Of a stretch of DNA of 64,000 bases, positions 53,464 to 62,025 are shown one piece after another. This DNA comes from an uncultured bacterium (GTDB lineage Bacteria; Cyanobacteriota; Vampirovibrionia; Gastranaerophilales; Gastranaerophilaceae). The notes beneath the pieces were generated by a model. That model worked only from the letters and a program-made list of their open reading frames with translations, searched no databases and was not told the origin of the DNA. Every line of letters starts with the position of its first letter. Position 1 is the stretch's first letter. The stretch lies in assembly GCA_900319365.1 (NCBI GenBank), contig ONOE01000002.1:124001-188000 (forward strand), given 5' to 3'. The translations under genes and the position numbers were made by a program.

Positions 53464-54597
53464 ATGAAAAAGAAAATATTTATTATTACAGGAGAATATT
53501 CAGGCGAGATACACGCATCTAATGTGGTAAAAAAAATTAAACAAATAAGCGATGATTACATTTTTGAGGGTATCGGCGGAGATAATTTAAAAGCTCAAGG
53601 GGTTAAACTATTTGAGCATATCAGGAATTTATCGGCTGTCGGAATTTCTTTGCAAATAATTATTAAACATTTTCTTCTTGGCAAAAGGCTGTTAAAATAT
53701 TTAAAAGATGATTATAAACCCGATCTTGTATTGCTTGTAGATTACGGCGGATTTAATTTAAATATGGCAAAATATTTAAAACTTGCGGGTGTAAAAACAA
53801 AAATTTTTTATTACATTCCTCCGCAAGTATGGGCGAGCCGTAAATACAGAATTAAAAAGATTAAAAAATATGTTGATAAGGTTCTTTGCATATTTCCGTT
53901 TGAAGTTCCGATGTATAAGAGCTACGGAATAGATGTACATTACTGCGGGCATCCGCTCATACATCAACTTCCGCCAAGAGCTTATCGCAAAGGATTTTTT
54001 GAAAAATACGGACTTGATACGTCAAAAAAATTGGTATCAATTTTCCCGGGGTCAAGGGTATTTGAGCTTAAATATCTTATGAATATATTTAAAAAAGCTG
54101 TAAATATCCTTGCGCAAAAACATCCCGAACTTCAATTCTGCATTTCTCAGGCACCGAATTTGTCTGATGAAACGTTTGATAAGTATTTCGGTGATTGCGA
54201 TTTGAAAGTAATAAAAGGCGATAATCAGGCTTTATTAAGCGTTTCTGATGCGCTTATCCTTGCATCTGGTACTGTTGCACTTGAAGCTTGCTGCTATCAT
54301 ACACCGATGGTTATTGTTTATAATGCACCAAAAATATTCTATTGGATATATCTTATGGTAAGGTGCATCGACAAGGTTTCTTTGCCAAATATTATCGCAA
54401 ATAAATGGATTATCCCCGAGCTTATTGTTAAAAATGCAAAAGCCGAACTTATTGCACAACATATTGAAAAACTTTTATACAATCAGCCTGAAAGAACAAT
54501 GATGATAAGCGAACTGGCGAATGTAAGCAAGATGCTTTCCGATAAAAATTCAGCATTTGAAGCAGCAAAAGTTATCGATAAAGAAATGTTTCCTTAA
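53464..54597 (+). CDS. lpxB: Lipid-A-disaccharide synthase
   Basis: 377 residues, family GT19. GEYSGEIHASNVVK at the N-terminus, YIPPQVWASRKYRI, LCIFPFE, YCGHPL, IFPGSRVFEL and SGTVALEA match LpxB. It joins lipid X to UDP-diacylglucosamine. ATG follows the lpxI stop without gap, so the pair is one unit with the preceding genes. It confirms lipid A synthesis and so a diderm envelope. Confidence 0.95.
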   Translation: MKKKIFIITGEYSGEIHASNVVKKIKQISDDYIFEGIGGDNLKAQGVKLFEHIRNLSAVGISLQIIIKHFLLGKRLLKYLKDDYKPDLVLLVDYGGFNLNMAKYLKLAGVKTKIFYYIPPQVWASRKYRIKKIKKYVDKVLCIFPFEVPMYKSYGIDVHYCGHPLIHQLPPRAYRKGFFEKYGLDTSKKLVSIFPGSRVFELKYLMNIFKKAVNILAQKHPELQFCISQAPNLSDETFDKYFGDCDLKVIKGDNQALLSVSDALILASGTVALEACCYHTPMVIVYNAPKIFYWIYLMVRCIDKVSLPNIIANKWIIPELIVKNAKAELIAQHIEKLLYNQPERTMMISELANVSKMLSDKNSAFEAAKVIDKEMFP

Positions 54598-54673
54598 TAA
54601 AACTTTATGAAATTTGTAATTTATGCAATTTATCCGTGTTTTTTGTTTTATAACACATGTATAGGTAAGTGTG

Positions 54674-56419
54674 ATGATAAATTCTCCTACAGAATTGCAT
54701 AACAATCCGTTTGATATGGTGTCAAACCACATATCAGAAAATACCTATTGGCTTAATGAAAAAAAAATAACTAAATCCTCCATATTAAAATTAAACTTAC
54801 CCGATACATTGATTTTAACCCCCGAGAAAGCTCGTAAAACAAACAATGCAAAGGCTATCGGCTTATCCATAGCGGGAGCTGTCGTTGTCATTGCGGGCGG
54901 GATTTTTGAACTCTTTAGCGGAGGTCCGAAAGGTCTTTCAAAATGGTTCCAAAAGTTAAGAGGCAGTTATGAGCGGAAACTCCAGCAATCAAAGCTCGGC
55001 GACATCAGAAAAAGCGGGCACTATGAATATATTCTCGGGGAAATCGACAAATTACAACATAAAATTGAAGCCATAAACAACTTTACGACTATTAAAGATT
55101 ATGCGTTTAAAAAGTTGATGTACGGACCTAAAAATAATTTTAAGGTAACTAAAAAAATACACGAAAAAATTACAAAAATATTTGAAAACTTCGGATTAAA
55201 AACCGTGAAAGGTTCTTATAAAAAGACTTCTAAACAATTTGATGCGCTTGAAGATTTAAATAAAGGCTTAATAGCAAGATTAAGAACAAACGGTAAAATT
55301 GACGAACCTTTAACAATAAACGATGTAACCCAAACTAAAGGCAAATGGCTTAAAGACCTGCAAAAATACGGCAAAGATATTTCTCAAACATATCAGGATA
55401 ATTTCGGTACAACAGCGCAAGAAAGCAGATATCTTGAGATAAAAAAATTCATCGGCAAACTTGAAAAAAGCTTTGACGGGAAAAATTCAACATGGTTCTT
55501 ATCAAAAGACATGTTTAACAAATTCATAGCAGAAGCCGCAATTGCCCCCGAAAAAACCGCAATGCAAAACAAAATAAAAACCATCAAACATTCATTGTCA
55601 TATAACCCGAAAAACTTATACACAGATATTGATAATTGCATAATGAAGATTTCTTCGGCTCTGGGGTCGGGCGATAAAGATTCTCTTATGAAATTAAACA
55701 GAACAAGAGAAATGTTTAAGCAATTATCTCAAGGTAAACCCGTAAATGACAAGATTATGGAAGATTTGTACAATGATTTAAATACAAGTCTGCTAAAATC
55801 TGCTCATGGCAAAAGCCCTGAAAGCCTTGATTTGATAACAAGAAATCTCGGAGATATGCAATCACTTTATATGAATTACAAACAAGGTAAAATCCAAGAC
55901 GTATTAAATATTTACGAAAAACTTTTACCAAAAGATGAATACGCAAAAGTCGCAAAAGCATACTCTAAAGCCGTTCAATCTCTTGAAAAATCCATCAAAC
56001 TTGAAACTGAAGATTTTGTAAGCAAATCAAGAGATTTGACAATGGGCAGCGCACCGACAGATATTTTAAGTATCCTTACAGGTTTTGGCGCTTTAGGATA
56101 TTATTTAACCAAAGCCGACGATAACAAAGAAAGAATGTCAATTGCCCTGAAATACGGATTTCCTGCTCTTGCAGGTGTCGGCGTTTCGTTATACGGTAAC
56201 GCAAGATTATTTGCGGGCACAAAATCAATGATTTTAGGTGCTATTTCGACTTTGGTTATCGGAAAAATCGGCGATATGGCAAACAATATGCTTAATAAAT
56301 ATTATCCCGCAGATTCAAGCAACAGTTCCGCAAAGCAACCCCCCCCCCCAAAGCAGCATAAATACATTAAAAAAACGATAACAAAACCGCCTTACTTTAG
56401 TACAATGGTAATAAAGTGA
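54674..56419 (+). CDS. Unassigned protein with membrane helices and a C11 tract near its 3' end
   Basis: 581 residues from ATG 54674 (AGG 8 nt upstream; GTG three bases earlier is also possible). A hydrophobic segment (AIGLSIAGAVVVIAGGIFELF) at about 63-85 is followed by 350 residues of Lys-rich helix, then two or three more hydrophobic segments (ILSILTGFGALGYYL, MILGAISTLVIGKIGDM) at about 450-540. The end is a Pro/Lys tail encoded by an eleven-C run. No known family. It is followed by dgt with an 8-nt gap. Confidence 0.75.
   Translation: MINSPTELHNNPFDMVSNHISENTYWLNEKKITKSSILKLNLPDTLILTPEKARKTNNAKAIGLSIAGAVVVIAGGIFELFSGGPKGLSKWFQKLRGSYERKLQQSKLGDIRKSGHYEYILGEIDKLQHKIEAINNFTTIKDYAFKKLMYGPKNNFKVTKKIHEKITKIFENFGLKTVKGSYKKTSKQFDALEDLNKGLIARLRTNGKIDEPLTINDVTQTKGKWLKDLQKYGKDISQTYQDNFGTTAQESRYLEIKKFIGKLEKSFDGKNSTWFLSKDMFNKFIAEAAIAPEKTAMQNKIKTIKHSLSYNPKNLYTDIDNCIMKISSALGSGDKDSLMKLNRTREMFKQLSQGKPVNDKIMEDLYNDLNTSLLKSAHGKSPESLDLITRNLGDMQSLYMNYKQGKIQDVLNIYEKLLPKDEYAKVAKAYSKAVQSLEKSIKLETEDFVSKSRDLTMGSAPTDILSILTGFGALGYYLTKADDNKERMSIALKYGFPALAGVGVSLYGNARLFAGTKSMILGAISTLVIGKIGDMANNMLNKYYPADSSNSSAKQPPPPKQHKYIKKTITKPPYFSTMVIK
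56339..56349 (+). repeat. C11 homopolymer in coding sequence
   Basis: Eleven C in a row encode four prolines, 24 codons before the stop of the preceding gene. In AT-rich DNA such a tract is unexpected and prone to slippage. One base less gives a different 11-residue tail; one base more ends the protein after KAA. Confidence 0.85.
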
Positions 56420-56426
56420 GGATAAT

Positions 56427-57446
56427 ATGGAAAATTTAAGAGAAAAACTTGAACAAAGAGAACATAAATATTTGAGTCCGTTTGCAACAAAAGTAACCGA
56501 AACCAAAGGGCGAAAAGAACACGAAATAAAGGACGACATCAGAACGGATTTTCAGCTTGATTGCGACAGAATTTTGCATTCAAAAGCTTTCAGACGATTG
56601 AAACATAAAACACAGGTATTTTTATCCCCGTATAATGACCATTTCAGAACAAGACTTACTCATACGCTTGAAGTTTCGCAGATTGCAAGAACACTATCAA
56701 GAGCACTTGACTTAAACGAAGATTTAACAGAAGCTATAGCGCTCGGACACGATTTGGGGCATACACCTTTCGGACATTGCGGCGAGGGAGTATTAAATGA
56801 AATAGTAAAAGGCGGATTTCATCACAATTTGCAAAGTGTAAGAGTTGTTGAATTTTTGGAAAATCTTAATTTATGCAAAGAAACAATTGACGGCATAAGA
56901 ACACATTCATGGGGTTATAAACCTCTTACGCCGGAAGCTAAAGTCGTTCAGCTTGCAGACAAAATAGCATATATTAACCACGATATTGAAGATTCCATTC
57001 GTGCCGGAATTATAGCCGAAAGCGATCTGCCAAAAGATTGTATTAAATACTTTTCTTCTAACCCGCCTGCAAGACTGAATAAAATGATTAACGAAATCAT
57101 TAAAAATTCAATCGGCAAAGAAGAAATTTCAATGAGTGAAGAAGGGTGGGCTTATACTACCAAACTTCGAACCTGGATGTTTGATAACATTTATATCGAC
57201 TCACCTGCCAAACTTGAAGAAGGAAAAGCAAAACACGTCATTAAAGAATTATACTATCTTTATTTTAATATGATAAAAGACATCTGCCCGGAAGATAAAG
57301 CTCAAAGAGCCGTTGTTGATTATATTTCGGGAATGACCGATCGTTATGCGATAGAAAGATTTAAGCGCTACTTTATTCCTGAAGGGTTTAAAAATAACTC
57401 AAGTGATGAATTTTTATTCCGCTTGGCAAATATGCCTGATGAATAA
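56427..57446 (+). CDS. dgt: dGTP triphosphohydrolase-like HD protein
   Basis: 339 residues. HD-domain metal residues appear in RLTHTLEVSQIARTL and LGHDLGHTPFGHCGE, and AYINHDIEDSIRAG supplies the later His-Asp. RTDFQLDCDRILHSKAFRRLKHKTQVF is typical of the Dgt family N-terminus. It controls dNTP pools. GAGG upstream of ATG 56427, only 7 nt after the previous stop. Confidence 0.93.
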   Translation: MENLREKLEQREHKYLSPFATKVTETKGRKEHEIKDDIRTDFQLDCDRILHSKAFRRLKHKTQVFLSPYNDHFRTRLTHTLEVSQIARTLSRALDLNEDLTEAIALGHDLGHTPFGHCGEGVLNEIVKGGFHHNLQSVRVVEFLENLNLCKETIDGIRTHSWGYKPLTPEAKVVQLADKIAYINHDIEDSIRAGIIAESDLPKDCIKYFSSNPPARLNKMINEIIKNSIGKEEISMSEEGWAYTTKLRTWMFDNIYIDSPAKLEEGKAKHVIKELYYLYFNMIKDICPEDKAQRAVVDYISGMTDRYAIERFKRYFIPEGFKNNSSDEFLFRLANMPDE

Positions 57447-57467
57447 AAAAAGAAAGGGTGCAAACTT

Positions 57468-58343
57468 TTGGACGTAGGATATATCAGCGAATATTTAGAG
57501 TTTCTTGAAATTGAAAAAGGTTTATCGGAAAATACTTCCATGGCATACAGGAGTGATTTGCTTTTATTTACGGATTATTGCCAATCAAAGTGTTACAAAG
57601 ATTATTCCGACATCGGGCACAGGGAACTTAACGGATACATTATGTTTTTAAGACAGAAAGGCTACACCCCGGGAACAGTTGTTCGAAAAATCGCTTCGCT
57701 GCGAGGTTTTTTCAAATGGTTAAGCAGCGAGGGCATAATAAAAAACAACCCTGCCTTAACTATTGAGCAGCCCAAATTACCCAAAAGACTTCCCAAAGTT
57801 ATGAGCGTTCAAGAAATCAATGCGATATTCCGTTCGGATTTAAACACTCTTGAAAATCTCATCGTCGAACTGCTTTATGATTGCGGATTGAGAGTTTCGG
57901 AACTTGTTAACCTGCAATTAAATAACATTGACCTTAAATCAAAATATATTCAATGCTACGGCAAAGGCTCAAAAGAAAGAGTTATACCGTTTGGCAAAAA
58001 AGCGAAATCTTCCATTGAAAAATACTTAAAAGAGCGGGAACAGATAATTTTAAAATATAAACTCGGGAAAACAAAACAGCTGTTTATAAAATACAACGGC
58101 AAAAAATTATCAAGGCAAGATGTGTATTATTTTATAAGAAAACAGGGCGAAAAAATTCACAAACACATATCACCGCACACCTTGAGGCATTCATTTGCTA
58201 CCCATCTGCTTGAAAACGGAGCGGATTTAAGGGTTGTACAGGAACTTCTCGGGCACAGCGACGTATCAACTACACAGCTGTACACGCATATTACAAAAAA
58301 GAGATTAAAAGATGTTTATTTTGCAATCAACAACAAGTCGTGA
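57468..58343 (+). CDS. Tyrosine recombinase XerC/XerD
   Basis: 291 residues. N-terminal SAM-like domain ([14 protein letters not shown]), then catalytic residues R in [10 protein letters not shown] in [12 protein letters not shown]-x-x-R in [18 protein letters not shown] in [16 protein letters not shown], with the Tyr nucleophile. Resolves chromosome dimers at dif. TTG start at 57468 with AAAGGG upstream. No mobile-element partner is adjacent, so a housekeeping Xer role is likely. Confidence 0.93.
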   Translation: MDVGYISEYLEFLEIEKGLSENTSMAYRSDLLLFTDYCQSKCYKDYSDIGHRELNGYIMFLRQKGYTPGTVVRKIASLRGFFKWLSSEGIIKNNPALTIEQPKLPKRLPKVMSVQEINAIFRSDLNTLENLIVELLYDCGLRVSELVNLQLNNIDLKSKYIQCYGKGSKERVIPFGKKAKSSIEKYLKEREQIILKYKLGKTKQLFIKYNGKKLSRQDVYYFIRKQGEKIHKHISPHTLRHSFATHLLENGADLRVVQELLGHSDVSTTQLYTHITKKRLKDVYFAINNKS

Positions 58344-58358
58344 TAGTATGATTATGTT

Positions 58359-59063
58359 ATGTTGAATGTATATTTAGCCGGATTAAAGAAAGGTTCAGGA
58401 AAAACGCTTATTGCTGCAGGACTTGCAGGTACAATGCAAAGTCTGGGGTATTCCGTAAGTTATACTAAACCCATTCAAACGGGAACGGATTTACTAAATG
58501 ACGATATCGATGTAATAAAAAAAATCGATTCTAATATTAAAACCGTAACAACGTATAAATTTCAAAGCTCAAATTCCCCTTTAGTCGGCGCTTATGAAGA
58601 AAACATAAATAATATAGATTCTGCTAAAATTATGCAGGATTATAAAACAAACGCCCAAATGACCGAATGCCGCATTGTAGAGGGTGCAAACAGCATATCT
58701 TCCCCGCTTAATGAAAAAATGACAGAAGCAGATCTTATTTACAAATTCAATCTGCCCGTAATTCTTGTCATTAATCCGATAATATCAAATATAGATGATA
58801 TTATTACGGGGGTTAATTTTATACATTACAGCCACATCAATTTGATGGGAATAATTTTAAATGACTATGACATAAATTCTAAAGACCTTGAGCAAAAATA
58901 TCTTCCCGCATTGATTAAACAATACACAAAATGTACGGTTCTGGGAAGCTTCAAGCATTATGACAATATAGAAAATTTACCCGCAGACGAACTGATTTCA
59001 GACACCTTGCATAATTTAAACATAGAAAACATTTTCGGATTAAAAATTGCAAAATTAGATTAA
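58359..59063 (+). CDS. bioD: Dethiobiotin synthetase
   Basis: 234 residues. P-loop GLKKGSGKTLIAAGL (BioD GTDTGVGKT type), KPIQTG, and VEGANSISSPLNE match BioD. The enzyme closes the ureido ring in biotin synthesis. The remaining bio genes are not present. The Shine-Dalgarno is weak; 15 nt after xer. The P-loop differs from canonical BioD, so a related ATPase is possible. Confidence 0.85.
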   Translation: MLNVYLAGLKKGSGKTLIAAGLAGTMQSLGYSVSYTKPIQTGTDLLNDDIDVIKKIDSNIKTVTTYKFQSSNSPLVGAYEENINNIDSAKIMQDYKTNAQMTECRIVEGANSISSPLNEKMTEADLIYKFNLPVILVINPIISNIDDIITGVNFIHYSHINLMGIILNDYDINSKDLEQKYLPALIKQYTKCTVLGSFKHYDNIENLPADELISDTLHNLNIENIFGLKIAKLD

Positions 59064-59078
59064 ATTCATCTGCTCAAT

Positions 59079-60467
59079 TTAAACAATTTCAATAACCTGA
59101 GCATCCGCAAATACATCTCTTATAGCCTGAGCTGCTTCTTTGTTCGGTTGAAAAATATTACCTATTAACTTGCCTAAAGAGATTTTAGGTTTGCTGTTAG
59201 GATTTAATTTCTTTTCTTTGATTTCTTTTAAAGTCGATAAAATTGTTTTTCTTTCAAGCCCGCTTTTGCAATGGTCAGCGTAGTATTCAAGAGCTTTGAT
59301 ATATTCATCAGCCTGCTCGAATGATTTCATACCCTGAATATGTTTCAAAATTCTTGTAGCCTGCTTGTTGCCGACAATATCGGATTTTGTAGCGTCAACA
59401 ATTGTAGAGGGCCCAAATATGCTAAAACTATTCTTATTCAATGCGCCTCTAATGCCGCCCAAATCAATACAAACTCCGTTTACGGCATTTGCGGGGTTGA
59501 GATCAAGATCGGTATGAGTTAAACCCAGTCTTTTAAAATTAAATTTTCTTTCTGCCGTTTGTGAGCCGTCAACAAATTTTGCCAAACTGAAAGGATGTTC
59601 GCCCAAATAGAACATATCGGGAATAGACAAACCCTCTTTTGAACCGATTTTATGACCGCCGAAAGTTTTTAAATACTGTGCGGCATTAGCTTCAGGCTTT
59701 GCGCCGTGCATAGAATTCATATAAGTTTTAGCGCCTTTATTTTTACTAATCCAATCAGTAATTTGAGATGACATACTTCTTGTCGCTTCAAGACCTGTCT
59801 GAGTAATTTTTATGCCATGTTCTTTTGCATATTGCAAAATTTCCTCATCGCTATATTTAGCAAGCATTGAATCGAATTTAAGCGAAGCTGTTTCTTCTTT
59901 TGCCAGAACTGATTTAAAAGACTTTATAACCGTGTCTTCGCAAATCTTTTTTCCGTTTTTATCTGTTATATGGCATTTAAAAGCGTTTGAGTAACAACCA
60001 TCGCCGATATTTGAAATTTTTACTTCTCCGATTTCGGGGAATATTTTTTTTAAACCGTTATAAATTTCTGTTTGCGCATCTTTAATAATTTGAGCTGATT
60101 TCTGCTTGAAAATTTTATCTTGATATATGTCTTTTCTTTCGGAAGATTCAATAAGTTTGACGGTATTTTCAAGGGTTGAAGGGGTCCTGTTAATTGCCTG
60201 AATTTGAATTTTTTCGGTGTCAGACAATACAGCGGCAGCATTTTCAAACGCACCTTGAGCTGCTTTTATGCATTTTGCTTTTTCATTCGGATGCTTTACA
60301 ATAATAGAATTTAACAAATCCTTTGGCAAATTACCGACAATCTTATTTTTAGCAGTATCAACTATTTTGTCATATTGAGTATAATTTATACCTTTTCTGA
60401 AAATGCCTTTTAATCTTGAAAAACCGACATTTTCTGCGGCATGCATTCCGACTTTTACAATATTCAT
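59079..60467 (-). CDS. Cryptic protein-kinase-like protein
   Basis: 462 residues, otherwise unassigned. It has a glycine-rich loop IGDGCYSNAFK (154-164), a candidate ATP-binding Lys in VIKSFK (K182), a hinge-like LAKFVDGSQ, a catalytic-loop-like DLNPAN (D322, N327), and DLGG (D335) in the DFG position. These are in kinase order. The D-loop to DFG distance is short (8 residues after N327). The flanks are helical and Lys-rich, with no signal peptide. Could be an effector- or APH-like kinase; alternatively coincidental. Start ATG 60467. Confidence 0.65.
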   Translation of the reverse strand: MNIVKVGMHAAENVGFSRLKGIFRKGINYTQYDKIVDTAKNKIVGNLPKDLLNSIIVKHPNEKAKCIKAAQGAFENAAAVLSDTEKIQIQAINRTPSTLENTVKLIESSERKDIYQDKIFKQKSAQIIKDAQTEIYNGLKKIFPEIGEVKISNIGDGCYSNAFKCHITDKNGKKICEDTVIKSFKSVLAKEETASLKFDSMLAKYSDEEILQYAKEHGIKITQTGLEATRSMSSQITDWISKNKGAKTYMNSMHGAKPEANAAQYLKTFGGHKIGSKEGLSIPDMFYLGEHPFSLAKFVDGSQTAERKFNFKRLGLTHTDLDLNPANAVNGVCIDLGGIRGALNKNSFSIFGPSTIVDATKSDIVGNKQATRILKHIQGMKSFEQADEYIKALEYYADHCKSGLERKTILSTLKEIKEKKLNPNSKPKISLGKLIGNIFQPNKEAAQAIRDVFADAQVIEIV

Positions 60468-60578
60468 AAAATAAACCCTTTTTATATCACCTATATATTA
60501 TTAAAGTATTATTTGAACAAATAATTGCCTGATTTTGGCAAAATTTATTAAGTAATTTAAAATTTAGCGCTTGGCAAA

Positions 60579-60598
60579 TTGTTAGGTTTACCTTACAA
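60579..60598 (+). promoter_or_regulatory. Operator-like palindrome upstream of the DtxR-type gene
   Basis: TTGTTAGGT-TT-ACCTTACAA, 9-bp arms with one mismatch, overlapping a -10-like TACAAT at 60594-60599. It is 35 nt before the regulator's start and likely an autoregulatory metal-box. Confidence 0.6.
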
Positions 60599-60633
60599 TA
60601 TTTTTGTAAAAAATTGATATTAGAGAAAATTAT

Positions 60634-61077
60634 ATGACCGAAATTCAAAAAAGATTATCCTCAGGACTTGAAGACTACATTGAAGCAATTTATGTATCTT
60701 CAATGAATGGAGAAGAACTGAAAGGCGCTGATTTAGCAAGAATATTAAAAATATCCAGAGCTTCGGTTTCAGAAGCATTAACCAAATTAACAGCTAAAGG
60801 TCTTATAAAATATAACCGATACGAAAATATCACCCTAACCCCGCAGGGAGAAAAAGAGGCAAAAGAAGTTTATGCAAAACATCATATTTTAAAAGATTTT
60901 TTTGAATTTGTTCTTGAAATCAGCCCCAAAGAAGCGGGAGAAAATGCCTGTAAAATAGAGCATATCGTTTCAAAAAACATATTAAACAAAATGTCTGGAT
61001 TGACTGAATTTTACAAGCTTCACAAGAAATTTTTAAAAGCCTATGTAAGGGAATGCAAATCTATTATGAAAAAATAA
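60634..61077 (+). CDS. DtxR/MntR-family metal-dependent regulator
   Basis: 147 residues. N-terminal winged HTH (LEDYIEAIYVSS, GADLARILKISRASVSEALTKLTAKGLI), then a dimerisation/metal domain with HHILKDFFEF and ACKIEHIVSKN. Binds Mn or Fe and DNA palindromes. Palindromes lie on both sides of the gene. The neighbour is desulfoferrodoxin, which suggests control of iron or oxidative stress. No SH3 domain, so MntR-like. Confidence 0.92.
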   Translation: MTEIQKRLSSGLEDYIEAIYVSSMNGEELKGADLARILKISRASVSEALTKLTAKGLIKYNRYENITLTPQGEKEAKEVYAKHHILKDFFEFVLEISPKEAGENACKIEHIVSKNILNKMSGLTEFYKLHKKFLKAYVRECKSIMKK

Positions 61078-61112
61078 CGAATAAGAATTACAAAAATTTT
61101 TACGCCATGAGA

Positions 61113-61128
61113 GTTAGGTACTCCTAAC
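61113..61128. promoter_or_regulatory. Second operator-like palindrome
   Basis: GTTAGG-TACT-CCTAAC, perfect 6-bp arms, sharing TTAGG-n4-CCTwA with the site upstream of the regulator. It precedes a -10-like TATATT (61138-61143) and a terminator, so a short transcript may be controlled by it. Confidence 0.5.
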
Positions 61129-61168
61129 AAATCATCTTATATTATTTAACCACAACTGTACATTAAAC

Positions 61169-61197
61169 AGGGGCAAGCATTAGCCCCTATTTTTTTT
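61169..61197 (+). terminator. Rho-independent terminator
   Basis: A 6-bp GC-rich stem AGGGGC / GCCCCT with an 8-nt loop and T8. It ends the regulator transcript, or a short RNA from the promoter just upstream. Confidence 0.85.
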
Positions 61198-61215
61198 GTT
61201 TGTTTCTTACTTTGA

Positions 61216-61590
61216 TCACTTTTTCCCGCACCACAAACCGTGAAGATTGCAATATTCATACATCGTATCAAACGGTTCTGATATTTGTGCATTGGGCGTT
61301 TCTTCAGGCTCTAAGAAATGCAATGATAAGACCTTTTTATCCTCAGACATTGTTTCAATAAACTCAATATGATGTTCTTTTGTCATCGGATGAGGTACAG
61401 AACCGACCTGAACCGTATTATCATCAATAAGCACGGGCACATGCTTTTCTTTGTTTTCATTTTCTATTGTTTGCGCTGTTAACAAAGTCATAGGCTTTCC
61501 GCAGCAAACAAGACTTCCTGCGCCGCTATGCAAAACCTGCACGATATTACCGCAAATTTCACATCTGTAAAATTCAAACTTTTCGGTCAT
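61216..61590 (-). CDS. dfx: Desulfoferrodoxin (superoxide reductase)
   Basis: 124 residues from ATG 61590 with AAAGGAG upstream. The N-terminal desulforedoxin centre has Cys in RCEICGNI and VCCGKPM. The catalytic centre ligands are in HPMTKEHHIEFIE, LHFLEP and CNLHGLWCG. It reduces superoxide to peroxide without making oxygen, typical of anaerobes. It is next to a metal-dependent regulator and an operator-like site. Confidence 0.96.
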   Translation of the reverse strand: MTEKFEFYRCEICGNIVQVLHSGAGSLVCCGKPMTLLTAQTIENENKEKHVPVLIDDNTVQVGSVPHPMTKEHHIEFIETMSEDKKVLSLHFLEPEETPNAQISEPFDTMYEYCNLHGLWCGKK

Positions 61591-61695
61591 AAAAACTCCT
61601 TTAAAAAAATTAAATATGCATAGTGTAAACGACAAATAAAAAATAAAACCGTACCACTATCTATCGAAATTTAAAAATACAAAATCCTTTAATAA

Positions 61696-61906
61696 TGCCT
61701 ACTTCAATAATTTATGACACCCGCAAAGATTTTCTTAGTGCTGCTGAGTTTCCTCCCTGACACGGTTCGAAATTTCACGCCGCCATAATTACTGCTATCA
61801 ACAACAGTTATTAAATTCAATCGTACTTTCAAAGCCCTCACAATAGGCTCTGCACCCCGCATAAGCTTCGGGTCGAGGGTTTGCAACACCCCATGGAGTA
61901 CGGCAA
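61696..61906 (-). ncRNA. ffs: Signal recognition particle RNA, large (Alu-domain-containing) type
   Basis: On the minus strand, GTCAGG-GAG-GAAA-CTC-AGCAGC (about 61738-61761) is the universal SRP domain IV hairpin. The 5' end TTGCCGTACTCC, GGGGTGTTGCAAACCC and the flank CGAACCGTGTCAGG resemble the Bacillus-type scRNA, and GTAGGCA at the 3' end pairs with TGCCGTAC at the 5' end. About 210 nt, so it includes an Alu-like part. A TATAAT lies at 61911-61916 just upstream. Exact ends are approximate. Confidence 0.85.
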
Positions 61907-62025
61907 TTTTATTATAACATAAATTCTTTGATTTAAAATAGCCCGTTTTGTTAATATTTTTTAAAATACGAAAAATATAAGGCAATAAAATTTGTGCTAA
62001 AGTTTTTATATATGCAGGTAGTGTT

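Noticed and set aside
57468..58343. Integrase of a mobile element
   Set aside because: The recombinase has the Xer layout and housekeeping neighbours; no att-like repeats or phage genes are near.
61757..61775. GGTTCGAAATTT-like segment recalling a tRNA T-loop
   Set aside because: No acceptor or anticodon arms around it; it is part of the SRP RNA on the other strand.
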